Assembly (NCBI GenBank): GCA_027039465.1
Contig: JALWEA010000129.1
Location: 1-15,259 of the forward strand
Length of the DNA stretch: 15,259 nucleotides
Direction of reading: 5' to 3'
Source of the DNA: Calditrichia bacterium
GTDB taxonomy: Bacteria; Calditrichota; Calditrichia; Calditrichales; Calditrichaceae
Positions within the stretch are counted from its first letter, which is position 1. Every line of letters starts with the position of its first letter. The notes under the pieces are model-generated. The model was given only the letters and a program-made list of their open reading frames with translations, made no database searches and was not told where the DNA came from. Of the stretch, positions 7,349 to 14,997 are shown piece by piece. The position numbers and the translations under genes are program-made.

Positions 7349-7376
7349 GTTTGCGCATTAAGGCAAACAATTTTTT
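7349..7376 (+). promoter_or_regulatory. Hairpin plus T-run directly before nadE start
   Basis: GTTTGC (7349-7354) pairs with GCAAAC (7363-7368) across 8 bases, followed by AATTTTTT and then the ATG. The only Shine-Dalgarno-like bases (TAAGG, 7359-7363) sit in the loop, with a long 13-base gap to the start. A second 6-bp hairpin, TCGACC/GGTCGA, lies at 7301-7316. This could be an attenuator or translation control, or chance. Confidence 0.25.
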
Positions 7377-8204
7377 ATGAGCGTCGAATTGCTAAAAATA
7401 AATTCAAAAGCCGTCACGGATCTGCTCATTCATTTTTTGCAGGAGGAGATTTACAAAGTCGGCCTTTCCAAAGCGGTTTTAGGCCTTTCCGGCGGGGTGG
7501 ATTCTTCGGTGGTGGGCGCGCTGTTGGCAAAGGCGCTTGGGCCGGAAAATGTAACCGGTCTGATCATGCCGTATCGTTTGAGCAATCCGGAAAGCAGGCA
7601 ACATGCCGAACTTTTGGCCGATACGTTTGGCTTTCCATTCGAAGTACGCGACATCTCACCGATGGTGGATGCTTTTTTTGCCGACGAGCCGGACGCCGAT
7701 GTGGTGCGCAAGGGCAATAAAATGGCGCGTGAGCGTATGTGTCTTTTGTACGATTTTTCCGCCAAGCACCGTGCACTGGTGGTTGGCACCAGCAACAAAA
7801 CCGAGCTTTTGTTAGGGTACGGAACTATTTTCGGCGATTTGGCCAGCGCCATTAATCCGATCGGCGATTTGTACAAAACGCAAATTTGGGATTTGGCACG
7901 CTACCTTGGCGTTCCCGAGGTCATCGTCAATAAACCGCCTTCCGCCGATTTGTGGGTCGGGCAAACCGACGAGAAGGAGTTGGGCTACACCTACCATGAA
8001 ATCGACCAATTGCTGTATTACTTAGTTGACTTGCGCTATTCAAACGAAATGTTGCTGGACTTGGGTTACAGCCAGAAGACAATCGATGATATCAGCAAGC
8101 GCATCCAGCGTAATCAGTTCAAACGCAGGCCTCCTGTTATTGCCAAGATTTCGTATCGGACGATTAATCAGGATTTTCGCTACTCACGAGACTGGGGCAT
8201 GTAA
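7377..8204 (+). CDS. nadE: NAD+ synthetase, ammonia-dependent type
   Basis: A 275-residue protein with only the synthetase domain and no N-terminal glutaminase (nitrilase) domain. It is therefore expected to use ammonia, or an amidotransferase partner not seen here, to convert nicotinic acid adenine dinucleotide to NAD+ with ATP. The PP-loop is SGGVDSS at 38-44. Other family motifs are GTSNKTE (137-143), GDLASAINPIGDLYKT (153-168), KPPSADLW (186-193) and the C-terminal RDWGM. The start is ATG at 7377; the ribosome site is weak (see the hairpin before it). It is the first gene of an operon whose fourth gene, inositol-phosphate synthase, needs NAD+ as a bound cofactor. The stop is immediately followed by the GTG start of rsmI. 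Confidence 0.95.
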   Translation: MSVELLKINSKAVTDLLIHFLQEEIYKVGLSKAVLGLSGGVDSSVVGALLAKALGPENVTGLIMPYRLSNPESRQHAELLADTFGFPFEVRDISPMVDAFFADEPDADVVRKGNKMARERMCLLYDFSAKHRALVVGTSNKTELLLGYGTIFGDLASAINPIGDLYKTQIWDLARYLGVPEVIVNKPPSADLWVGQTDEKELGYTYHEIDQLLYYLVDLRYSNEMLLDLGYSQKTIDDISKRIQRNQFKRRPPVIAKISYRTINQDFRYSRDWGM

Positions 8205-8897
8205 GTGGAAACGATTGAAAAAGGCGCGCTTTATTTGGTCGCCACGCCGATCGGAAACCTTGCAGATATGACCTTCCGCGCTGTGCACATCCTACAGCAG
8301 GCGGACGTTATTGCCGCCGAAGACACCCGTAAATCTTCCGTTTTATTAAGTCACTACCAAATTCACACGCCTTTGCGCAGTTACCACAGTTACAATTTAA
8401 AACGGGAGACTCCTAGGCTGATCGAACTTTTAAAGCAAGGCCAAACCGTTGCCCTGATTTCAGACGCCGGAACGCCGGGCATTTCCGATCCTGGCTATCA
8501 TTTGGTGCAGGCCTGCATTCAAGAGAATATTCGTATTATTCCGATTCCAGGCCCTTCGGCCATTATTACCGCTTTGGTGGCTTCGGGCCTGCCCAGCCAT
8601 CGCTTTGTGTTTGAAGGTTTTTTACCTCGGAAAAAAGGCCGCAAAACCCGTTTGGATCAATTAGCCCGTGAAGAACGGACGGTTGTTCTGTACGAATCGC
8701 CGCACCGTATTTTAAAGACCGTAAAAGAACTGCACGAACGCATGGGAGACCGTTCTTGTGTTATGGCGCGCGAGCTGACCAAAAAATTTGAAGAATTTTT
8801 CAGGGGAACGTTGGCGGAATTGGAAAAATATCTTGAAAGTAAACCAATAAAAGGTGAAATTGTACTTTTGATTCAAGGTTTTAATAAAAGGGACTAA
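8205..8897 (+). CDS. rsmI: 16S rRNA (cytidine1402-2'-O)-methyltransferase RsmI
   Basis: A 230-residue tetrapyrrole-methylase-fold enzyme that 2'-O-methylates C1402 in the ribosomal decoding centre using S-adenosylmethionine. Diagnostic motifs are LYLVATPIGNLADMT (9-23), AAEDTRKS (37-44), LISDAGTPGISDPG (84-97) and IPGPSAIITAL (114-124), with YESPHR further on. It is somewhat shorter than the E. coli enzyme at the C-terminus, as in many other bacteria. The start is GTG at 8205, directly abutting the nadE stop with no intergenic base and only a weak GGGG upstream, so translational coupling is likely. The methionine-first alternative inside the protein would cut the TPIGN motif. The operon position is probably shared transcription rather than shared function. 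Confidence 0.95.
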   Translation: METIEKGALYLVATPIGNLADMTFRAVHILQQADVIAAEDTRKSSVLLSHYQIHTPLRSYHSYNLKRETPRLIELLKQGQTVALISDAGTPGISDPGYHLVQACIQENIRIIPIPGPSAIITALVASGLPSHRFVFEGFLPRKKGRKTRLDQLAREERTVVLYESPHRILKTVKELHERMGDRSCVMARELTKKFEEFFRGTLAELEKYLESKPIKGEIVLLIQGFNKRD

Positions 8898-8900
8898 AGG

Positions 8901-9575
8901 ATGAAATCAACGAAAGGTTTGATGCCCGATTGGATCATAAACGGATTTGTGAAAATCATTATGCCCATGGTGCATCTGTTTGTAAAGCTGCGTTTAAGTC
9001 CGAACTTTTTTACCACGCTTGGCTTTTTAATCACCACCAGCGCCACGGTGATCTTATTCATTGACCCGAAATATGTCCATTGGTTCGGTTTGTTGGTGTT
9101 GCTGGGAGGTATTTGTGATGTCATCGACGGCAAATTGGCGCGTACCGCCGGACGATCCACAAAATTCGGCGCTCTTTACGATTCGTCCGTGGATCGCTAC
9201 TCGGAAGTCATCATGTTTTTCGGGATTGCCGCGTATTATGTGCGGCACGACAGCTACCTGCTTTCGGTGATGTCTTTTATCGCCCTTGGCGGTTCCATGA
9301 TGGTCAGTTACATTCGTGCCCGCGCCGAGGGGTTGGGTTTTACGGCTAAGGTCGGTTGGATGCAGCGCGCCGAGCGGGTCGTGATCATCGGATTCGCCGC
9401 TTTGCTCAATGTTAATTTATTCAAGATTACCATGTTCCATGTCCAAAACTATTCCGTGACACTGCTCGATTTGGCCGTGTGGACGGTAGCTATTTTTGCC
9501 AATATTACGGCATTGCAACGCTTATATTATGTTTATGAACTGGATAAATCGCAAACTTTAAAGGAGGAATCATGA
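8901..9575 (+). CDS. CDP-alcohol phosphatidyltransferase, probably phosphatidylinositol(-phosphate) synthase
   Basis: A 224-residue integral membrane enzyme with several hydrophobic helices. The family signature is complete: D73, D76-G77, A80-R81, G90, D94 and D98 in DVIDGKLARTAGRSTKFGALYDSSVD. These enzymes displace CMP from a CDP-activated lipid with an alcohol. The gene overlaps by four bases (ATGA) with inositol-phosphate synthase. The inference is therefore that the acceptor is inositol phosphate (or inositol) and the product phosphatidylinositol phosphate (or phosphatidylinositol). The pairing resembles the inositol-lipid cluster known in Bacteroides. Alternatives are glycerol-phosphate (PgsA) or an inositol-solute synthase of the DIPP type; the latter normally has a nucleotidyltransferase partner, which is absent. 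The start is ATG at 8901, 3 bases after the rsmI stop, with AAAAGGGA 7 bases upstream. Confidence 0.85.
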   Translation: MKSTKGLMPDWIINGFVKIIMPMVHLFVKLRLSPNFFTTLGFLITTSATVILFIDPKYVHWFGLLVLLGGICDVIDGKLARTAGRSTKFGALYDSSVDRYSEVIMFFGIAAYYVRHDSYLLSVMSFIALGGSMMVSYIRARAEGLGFTAKVGWMQRAERVVIIGFAALLNVNLFKITMFHVQNYSVTLLDLAVWTVAIFANITALQRLYYVYELDKSQTLKEES

Positions 9576-10897
9576 GTGACCAACTTAATAATTTAAAAAT
9601 CAATGAACCGAAAGGTAAATTAGGGGTTTTAATGCCCGGCATGGGCGCGGTCTCCACAACGTTTATCGCCGGTGTTTTGGCTATTCGCAAAGGCATTGCC
9701 AAGCCGTTCGGTTCGTTAACCCAAATGCAGCACATCCGTTTGGGACGCCGCGATGAGAATCGTAATCCTTTAATTAAAGAACTTATTCCGCTGGCGGAAT
9801 TGGATGATCTCTATTTCGGCGGTTGGGATATATTTGAAGACAATGCGTATCAGGCGGCATTGAAAGCAGGCGTACTAGAAAAGGGATTGTTGGATCAGGT
9901 TAAAGATGAGCTGGAAAAAATCAAGCCGATGAAAGCGGTCTTCAATAAAAAATATGTGAAAAAGTTAGACGGAACTTATGTGAAAAAAGCGGCCAACTGG
10001 TATGAATATTATGAAATGGTGCGCGAAGACATTCGCAATTTCAAAAAGGAAAACGGGCTGGATCGCATGGTTATGATCTGGACGGGTAGTACGGAAGTTT
10101 TCATGAAAGAAAGTCCTGTGCATGCCACCAAAGCTTCCTTTGAAAAAGCCATGAAAGAAAATCATCCGGATATTGCTCCAAGCATGGTTTACGCCTGGGC
10201 GGCCATTGCCGAAGGATTGCCTTACGCTAATGGCGCTCCGAATTTAACGGCGGACATTCCGGCCATGCTGGAATTCGCCAAAGAAATGGGTGTGCCTTTG
10301 GCCGGTAAAGATTTTAAGACCGGGCAAACTTTAATGAAAACGATTGTCGCTCCGGGATTAAAAGCCCGCATGTTAGGCGTTGAAGGTTGGTTTTCGACCA
10401 ATATTTTGGGCAACCGCGACGGTGAAGTTTTGGACGATCCGGAATCATTCAAGACCAAGGAAGAAAGCAAATTGTCCGTTCTGGATCAAATTCTTCAGCC
10501 GAATTTGTATCCCGAACTTTACGAAAACTTGTATCACAAAGTACGCATTAACTATTACCCGCCGCGTCGGGACAATAAAGAAGGTTGGGACAACATTGAT
10601 ATTTTCGGTTGGTTAGGTTATCCCATGCAGATTAAAATTGATTTTCTCTGCCGCGACAGTATCTTGGCCGCACCGATTGTTTTGGATTTGGTATTGTTCA
10701 TGGATTTGGCCAAACGCTCGGGCTTCCATGGTATCCAGGAATGGCTGTCGTTCTATTTCAAGAGTCCGGTACATGCGCCCAATGTTTATCCGGAACATGA
10801 TTTGTTCATTCAATTGATGAAGTTGAAAAATACCTTGCGCGTCATGGCGGGTGAAAAGGAAATCACCCATTTGGGTCTTGAATATTACATGAAATAA
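9572..10897 (+). CDS. ino1: myo-Inositol-1-phosphate synthase (inositol-3-phosphate synthase)
   Basis: A 441-residue enzyme that converts glucose 6-phosphate to 1D-myo-inositol 3-phosphate with tightly bound NAD+, in the cytoplasm. The N-terminal NAD-binding segment reads GKLGVLMPGMGAVSTTFIAGVLAIRKG. Further family features are MIWTGSTEVF, GVPLAGKDFKTGQT, the stretch GWFSTNILGNRDGEVL and the IKIDFLCRDSILAAPIVLDLV region. Length and wording fit the Bacteroidetes-type branch rather than the longer eukaryotic one. The ATG at 9572 overlaps the previous stop (ATGA) and has a strong AAAGGAGG 5 bases upstream, the best ribosome site in the window. It is the last gene of the nadE operon; an intrinsic terminator begins 9 bases after the stop. 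It supplies the head group for the adjacent phosphatidyltransferase. Confidence 0.92.
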   Translation: MSDQLNNLKINEPKGKLGVLMPGMGAVSTTFIAGVLAIRKGIAKPFGSLTQMQHIRLGRRDENRNPLIKELIPLAELDDLYFGGWDIFEDNAYQAALKAGVLEKGLLDQVKDELEKIKPMKAVFNKKYVKKLDGTYVKKAANWYEYYEMVREDIRNFKKENGLDRMVMIWTGSTEVFMKESPVHATKASFEKAMKENHPDIAPSMVYAWAAIAEGLPYANGAPNLTADIPAMLEFAKEMGVPLAGKDFKTGQTLMKTIVAPGLKARMLGVEGWFSTNILGNRDGEVLDDPESFKTKEESKLSVLDQILQPNLYPELYENLYHKVRINYYPPRRDNKEGWDNIDIFGWLGYPMQIKIDFLCRDSILAAPIVLDLVLFMDLAKRSGFHGIQEWLSFYFKSPVHAPNVYPEHDLFIQLMKLKNTLRVMAGEKEITHLGLEYYMK

Positions 10898-10906
10898 GAT
10901 TAAAGT

Positions 10907-10939
10907 AAGGTTCCCTCGTGCTCTCGGGGGAACCTTTTT
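10907..10939 (+). terminator. Intrinsic terminator of the nadE-ino1 operon
   Basis: A 9-bp perfect stem AAGGTTCCC (10907-10915) pairs with GGGAACCTT (10928-10936), with a 12-base loop and then TTT. It is placed directly after the inositol-phosphate synthase stop. Confidence 0.85.
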
Positions 10940-10982
10940 CTACTTTTAAGGCAACAATTTTTATATTGTTACGTTTTGCAAT

Positions 10983-11041
10983 AATGGTTTGCTGGGTTTA
11001 AGAGGTTGTACTTCACCGACCGCACAAACCATTTTTAGTTT
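10983..11041 (+). promoter_or_regulatory. Inverted repeat with T-rich tail in the leader of the MATE operon
   Basis: AATGGTTTG (10983-10991) pairs perfectly with CAAACCATT (11025-11033), with a 33-base loop, followed by TTTAGTTTT. It has the shape of an attenuator-type terminator but the loop is long and partly unpaired. No strong promoter was identified by eye in this 230-base gap. Confidence 0.3.
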
Positions 11042-11128
11042 TAAGAATACAAAAAATGACGCTCTGATTTGATTTCGGAGGGAACGGTTTTTAATCCGCT
11101 TCCAATTAAGACGGGCAAAAAACAATTT

Positions 11129-12478
11129 ATGGATGGTAATATCGAAAAGACCGGCACCGGTACCTTAAAACAAGTATTAAAGACTTCGTTTCCGGCTGTG
11201 ATTGATTTGTCCTCGCAAACCATTACCTGGCTGATCGAAGCGATCTTTTTGGGACAGCTTTCGGCATTGGCTTTGGCCGGTGTGGGCATTGCACAGCAGT
11301 TTATTCTATTAACATTCAGCATTTTATTAACGTTTGTCGTAGGTAGTTCCATTATCATTGTGCGCTATTTGGGCGCCAAAGACGAATGGAATGCCAATCA
11401 CATTTTGGCGCAGGCCTTTTTAATCGGCCTGTTCCTTTCTTTTCTGATCGGTCTGTTCTGGTACTTTATTGTTCCGCTGCTGTTGAGTCTTATTCGAGAA
11501 AACGGCACCAAAACAAAATTTTACGCCACTACTTATATTCATACGGTTTCTTTTTTTGCTCCGGCGATTATTACCAATTTTATTGCATTGGGAATTTTGC
11601 GGGGTGTGGGTGATACGTTGTTAACCATGACGATCAACCTTATCGTTAACGGGCTGAATTTAGCGCTGGACGTTTTATTGATTTTCGGCTTGTTGGGTTT
11701 TCCGCGTCTCGAAGCGCGGGGGGCGGGTTTGGCCGTGGGCATTGCCCAATCCGTCGGGTTGCTGATTACGTTATATATTTTGCGCAGCCGTAAGGCCAGC
11801 GTATTTTTGGCAGTCTCCGAAATAACTTCGCCGCAATGGTCAACCTTTAAGAAACTGTTTAAATTGGGCATTCCCACCACGATTGAGCAACTGGTCTGGT
11901 CAACCGGACAGATTATTTTAAGTTTTTTTGCTGCGCGCATCGGTGTTATTGTTCTGGCCGTGCATCAGGTTTTTGTAAGAATTCAATCGGTGCTGTCAAT
12001 GGTCAATTGGGGTTTTGCGATTTCTGGTATGACTTTGGTGGGCAAGAGCATCGGCGCCGGCGACAATAAAGAAGCCCACAAAAACGGCAAAATGGTTGCC
12101 CGCGTTTCGTGGATAAATGCGGTGGTTATCGGCGCTTTATTGTACATCTTTTCCGAGAGCGTGATGGCTGTCTTTACGCACGATGCGCAGGTGATCACCC
12201 TTGGTAAAAGCATAATGTTGATTTTTGTGATTTTGCAGGTACCTAAGGCGTTGAACACGGCCTATTCCGGAAATTTACGGGGGGCGGCCGATTTGGCCTG
12301 GTTGATGTGGTTGGCCATAGGCGCGGTTATTATGAATGAAATCATTGGCGCTTACATCTTGAGCTTTGGCCTGGGATTAGGTTTGGCCGGTTTGTGGCTA
12401 ATTCAGATTTTAGATGAGAGTGAGCGTTTGACTTTAAATATCTGGCGTTTTAACAAAGGAAATTGGAAAAAGGTTTGA
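11129..12478 (+). CDS. MATE-family multidrug/sodium antiporter
   Basis: A polytopic membrane protein of 449 residues from the chosen ATG, with about 12 hydrophobic helices and the internal two-fold similarity of MATE exporters. Typical features are the early TWLIEAIFLGQLSALALAGVGIAQQF helix pair, RYLGAKDEWNANH between helices, ALGILRGVGDTLLTM in the middle, GIPTTIEQLVW opening the second half and GKSIGAGDNKEAHKNGK after helix 8. The family exports cationic drugs or metabolites in exchange for Na+ or H+; the substrate is unknown. The frame opens further upstream with TTG at 11069, preceded by no good ribosome site, and its first 20 residues look non-conserved, so ATG 11129 (MDGNIEK) is preferred. 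The stop overlaps the tmk start by one base (TGATG). Confidence 0.88.
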   Translation: MDGNIEKTGTGTLKQVLKTSFPAVIDLSSQTITWLIEAIFLGQLSALALAGVGIAQQFILLTFSILLTFVVGSSIIIVRYLGAKDEWNANHILAQAFLIGLFLSFLIGLFWYFIVPLLLSLIRENGTKTKFYATTYIHTVSFFAPAIITNFIALGILRGVGDTLLTMTINLIVNGLNLALDVLLIFGLLGFPRLEARGAGLAVGIAQSVGLLITLYILRSRKASVFLAVSEITSPQWSTFKKLFKLGIPTTIEQLVWSTGQIILSFFAARIGVIVLAVHQVFVRIQSVLSMVNWGFAISGMTLVGKSIGAGDNKEAHKNGKMVARVSWINAVVIGALLYIFSESVMAVFTHDAQVITLGKSIMLIFVILQVPKALNTAYSGNLRGAADLAWLMWLAIGAVIMNEIIGAYILSFGLGLGLAGLWLIQILDESERLTLNIWRFNKGNWKKV

Positions 12479-13113
12479 TGGATACGCGACGATTTATTTC
12501 TTTTGAAGGCCTGGATTATTCGGGTAAATCCACGCAAATTAAATTGCTAAAAGAATATCTTGAAAATAAAGGATATCAAGTCTATGCCATGCGCGAGCCA
12601 GGCGGCACACCGATCTCGGAGAAAATCCGCGAAATTTTGTTGGACAAAAGTAATATGAATATGACTGAACGCTGCGAAATATTTTTGTACAGCGCCGCAC
12701 GTGTGCAACTGGTTCAGGAGCGCATCATTCCTTTACTCAAAGAAGGCTATTTTGTCATTGCCGACCGCTATGTGGATTCAACTACCGCCTATCAGGGTTT
12801 TGGCCGTCAGCTTGATTTAAAAATGGTGCAATCCATTAACGAAGCGGCGACATTCGGTTTGTTGCCTGGCAAAACATTTTATTTGCGTTTATTGCCCGAG
12901 CAGGTTTATCTTCGTTCGCCCAAAAGCGGACGGACATTGGATCGCCTTGAAGCCGCCGGGCTCGACTTTTACCGTCGGGTGTTTCAAGGATATGAGAAAA
13001 TTGTCGAAAATAATCGCCAACGATTCGTCGTCATCGATGCCACTTTAAGCATCGAACAAATTCATCGCACAATCGTTGAAGTCGTTAAAAAAACAGCATT
13101 GGGAGACTCATGA
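12478..13113 (+). CDS. tmk: Thymidylate kinase
   Basis: A 211-residue kinase that phosphorylates dTMP to dTDP with ATP for DNA synthesis. Visible motifs are P-loop GLDYSGKS (11-18), REPGGT (39-44), the DRY motif with DRYVDSTTAYQGFGR (96-110) and the LID-region RTLDRLE (152-158). Residue 14 of the P-loop is Tyr where most bacterial enzymes have Gly, and eukaryotic type enzymes have Arg or Lys; the Walker lysine (K17) is intact. The ATG at 12478 shares its A with the MATE stop codon and is preceded by AAAAAGG. A TTG at 12463 is possible but adds MEKGL before a normal N-terminus. It overlaps ctpA by four bases, so the three genes must be co-transcribed. Confidence 0.94.
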   Translation: MDTRRFISFEGLDYSGKSTQIKLLKEYLENKGYQVYAMREPGGTPISEKIREILLDKSNMNMTERCEIFLYSAARVQLVQERIIPLLKEGYFVIADRYVDSTTAYQGFGRQLDLKMVQSINEAATFGLLPGKTFYLRLLPEQVYLRSPKSGRTLDRLEAAGLDFYRRVFQGYEKIVENNRQRFVVIDATLSIEQIHRTIVEVVKKTALGDS

Positions 13114-14819
13114 AAAACACGCATTCCAAATTTTTGTGGATACTTCTGCTCGTATTTACAGTCAGCATTTCTATTGTACAGGGGCAGACGGATAAGAAAA
13201 ACAGCGACGATTATTACCAGCAGTTGAAGCGCGGCTGGGATTACATGCAAAAGACCTACGAACTGATCAACCGCTATTATGTTGATGAGGTTCGGCCGTA
13301 TTCGTTGCTTAAAGCAGGCATTGAAGGCATGCTCGACAAATTGGATCCGTACACGGTCTTTATTGAACGCGAGGGCGAAAATCGGCTGCGCATGATAACG
13401 GTCGGTAAATACGGCGGCGTAGGTATGGAAGTAGGTCTGCGCAATAAAAAAGTAACGGTGATTGCACCCATTGAAAATTCTCCGGCTTCGCGCAGCGGTA
13501 TCCAGGCCGGTGACATCATTCTCAAAATCAACGGCAAAAGCATTAAAGGTTGGTCGCTGGATAAAGTCTCCGATACATTGCGCGGAAAAGTGGGCACCAA
13601 AGTAACGCTTTTAATTCAACGTCCAGGATTGGATCGACCGTTTGAAGTTACCTTAACGCGTGCGGAAATTGTGCTGAAAGATGTGGGTTATGCCGGATTT
13701 TTGGGCGATGGCATCGGATATGTGAGTTTGAAAGGATTTACCGAAAAAGCGCCGGATGAGCTCAAATTGGCTCTAGAGAAACTGCAAAAGCAGCATCCTT
13801 TGCAGGGATTGATTTTGGATTTGCGAGGTAATCCTGGCGGGTTGTTGGAATCGGCCGTGGAGATTGTCAATATTTTTGTTCCCAAAAACACGCTGGTTGT
13901 TTACACCAAAGGTTATCGTGAAAAGGAATATCGTTTTTACACGCAGGACGATCCCATGTTACCGGACGTGCCGTTGGTGGTATTGGTGAACGGCGGCAGC
14001 GCCAGCGCTTCGGAAATCGTAACCGGCGCCTTGCAAGATTTGGATCGGGCCGTTATTGTGGGCGAACCGACCTTTGGCAAAGGTCTGGTGCAAAAAATTT
14101 TCAACATCGATAAAATTGCCGATGTAAAATTAAAAATGACCACCGCACGCTATTACATTCCTAGCGGACGTTGCATTCAAAAACGCGATTACGCCGCCCA
14201 TAACGATGTGATCGCCGTGGATTCCACCGACAGCACGCATCATTCGCATGAGTTCTTTACCAAACATCACCGCGTTGTTCACGACCGGGGCGGCATCGAA
14301 CCGGATGTTTTGGTACGGGGCGATTCTCTAAGCGGCGTAACCATGGACATGATTCGTAAAAATCTGCTGTTTGATTTTGCCGTTAAATATCATCAGGAGC
14401 ATCCGCAATTTCCGGACAGCAATTTTGCGCTGACGCCTCAAATTAAAGATCAGTTTAAAAACTATTTAAAAGAAAAGCATTTCCAATTTCAGATCGAAGG
14501 CGAAAGAGAACTTTCGCATTTAAAAACGTTGGTCAAAAAACGGGGCTATGATTCCGGTATTTTGGCGCTGATCGATTCCTTAAAGATCAAACTGGAAGCT
14601 AATAAGAAAGTTGAATTGAAACGCAACGAACCGCAAATTTTCGAATTGCTGCGTTTGGAATTAGCCGAAAAATACGGCGGTTCGACTCTACGTAGCAAGC
14701 TGGCTTTGCAGCAAGATAAACAGGCGGCCAAGGCGGTTGAACTGTTGCAACAGCCCGCGGAAATTCAAAAGATTTTGGCCGGAGATGCGGTGCCCGCAAA
14801 AACCGGTCAATTCAGGTAA
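13110..14819 (+). CDS. ctpA: C-terminal processing peptidase, S41 family (CtpA/Prc type), secreted
   Basis: A 569-residue protease with an N-terminal signal peptide or anchor (KFLWILLLVFTVSISIVQG, cleavage probably near residue 25), so it acts in the periplasm. An N-terminal helical cap (about 35-95) is followed by a PDZ domain (about 100-175; YGGVGMEVG, SPASRSGIQAGDIILKING). The S41 catalytic core spans about 185-400 and contains LDLRGNPGG (237-244), GSASASE (296-302) and TFGKGLVQ (321-328). By the 25-residue Ser-Lys spacing of the family, S299 and K324 are the catalytic dyad, with Q328 supporting. A charged, helical C-terminal region (about 400-569) follows. The family trims C-termini of envelope proteins. 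The start ATGA overlaps the tmk stop, with GGGAG 4 bases upstream. It is the last gene of the operon before a terminator. Confidence 0.92.
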   Translation: MKNTHSKFLWILLLVFTVSISIVQGQTDKKNSDDYYQQLKRGWDYMQKTYELINRYYVDEVRPYSLLKAGIEGMLDKLDPYTVFIEREGENRLRMITVGKYGGVGMEVGLRNKKVTVIAPIENSPASRSGIQAGDIILKINGKSIKGWSLDKVSDTLRGKVGTKVTLLIQRPGLDRPFEVTLTRAEIVLKDVGYAGFLGDGIGYVSLKGFTEKAPDELKLALEKLQKQHPLQGLILDLRGNPGGLLESAVEIVNIFVPKNTLVVYTKGYREKEYRFYTQDDPMLPDVPLVVLVNGGSASASEIVTGALQDLDRAVIVGEPTFGKGLVQKIFNIDKIADVKLKMTTARYYIPSGRCIQKRDYAAHNDVIAVDSTDSTHHSHEFFTKHHRVVHDRGGIEPDVLVRGDSLSGVTMDMIRKNLLFDFAVKYHQEHPQFPDSNFALTPQIKDQFKNYLKEKHFQFQIEGERELSHLKTLVKKRGYDSGILALIDSLKIKLEANKKVELKRNEPQIFELLRLELAEKYGGSTLRSKLALQQDKQAAKAVELLQQPAEIQKILAGDAVPAKTGQFR

Positions 14820-14910
14820 AAAGATTATCTTTCCCGTAAGAAGCGGGCAGGTGCGTGTCCCAAGGCTTGTGCTTTCCAATGTAGGACCCGACTTGCCGAA
14901 AACGTTGTTT

Positions 14911-14940
14911 AACCCCGGTCGATTTCCGGGGTTTTGCTTT
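14911..14940 (+). terminator. Intrinsic terminator after ctpA
   Basis: An 8-bp perfect stem AACCCCGG (14911-14918) / CCGGGGTT (14926-14933) with a 7-base loop, followed by TTGCTTT. It lies 91 bases after the ctpA stop and before the ribosome site of the next gene. Confidence 0.75.
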
Positions 14941-14997
14941 GCAGAGATCAAAAGATCAAAGGAATTGCAAAGGGTGTATTAAAAAGGGATTTTGTTA

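Noticed and set aside
8901..10897. Di-myo-inositol-phosphate (thermoprotective solute) synthesis cluster
   Set aside because: That route needs a CTP:inositol-1-phosphate cytidylyltransferase, usually next to or fused with the transferase. None is present, so an inositol lipid is more likely.
11069..11128. TTG-initiated N-terminal extension of the MATE protein
   Set aside because: The extra 20 residues look non-conserved and no ribosome site precedes the TTG. The GGAGGG at 11077-11082 is inside the extension and has no start codon at useful distance.
14737..14982. Plus-strand open frame overlapping the ctpA end and the terminator
   Set aside because: It starts inside ctpA in another frame, reads through an intrinsic terminator and has no motif or ribosome site.
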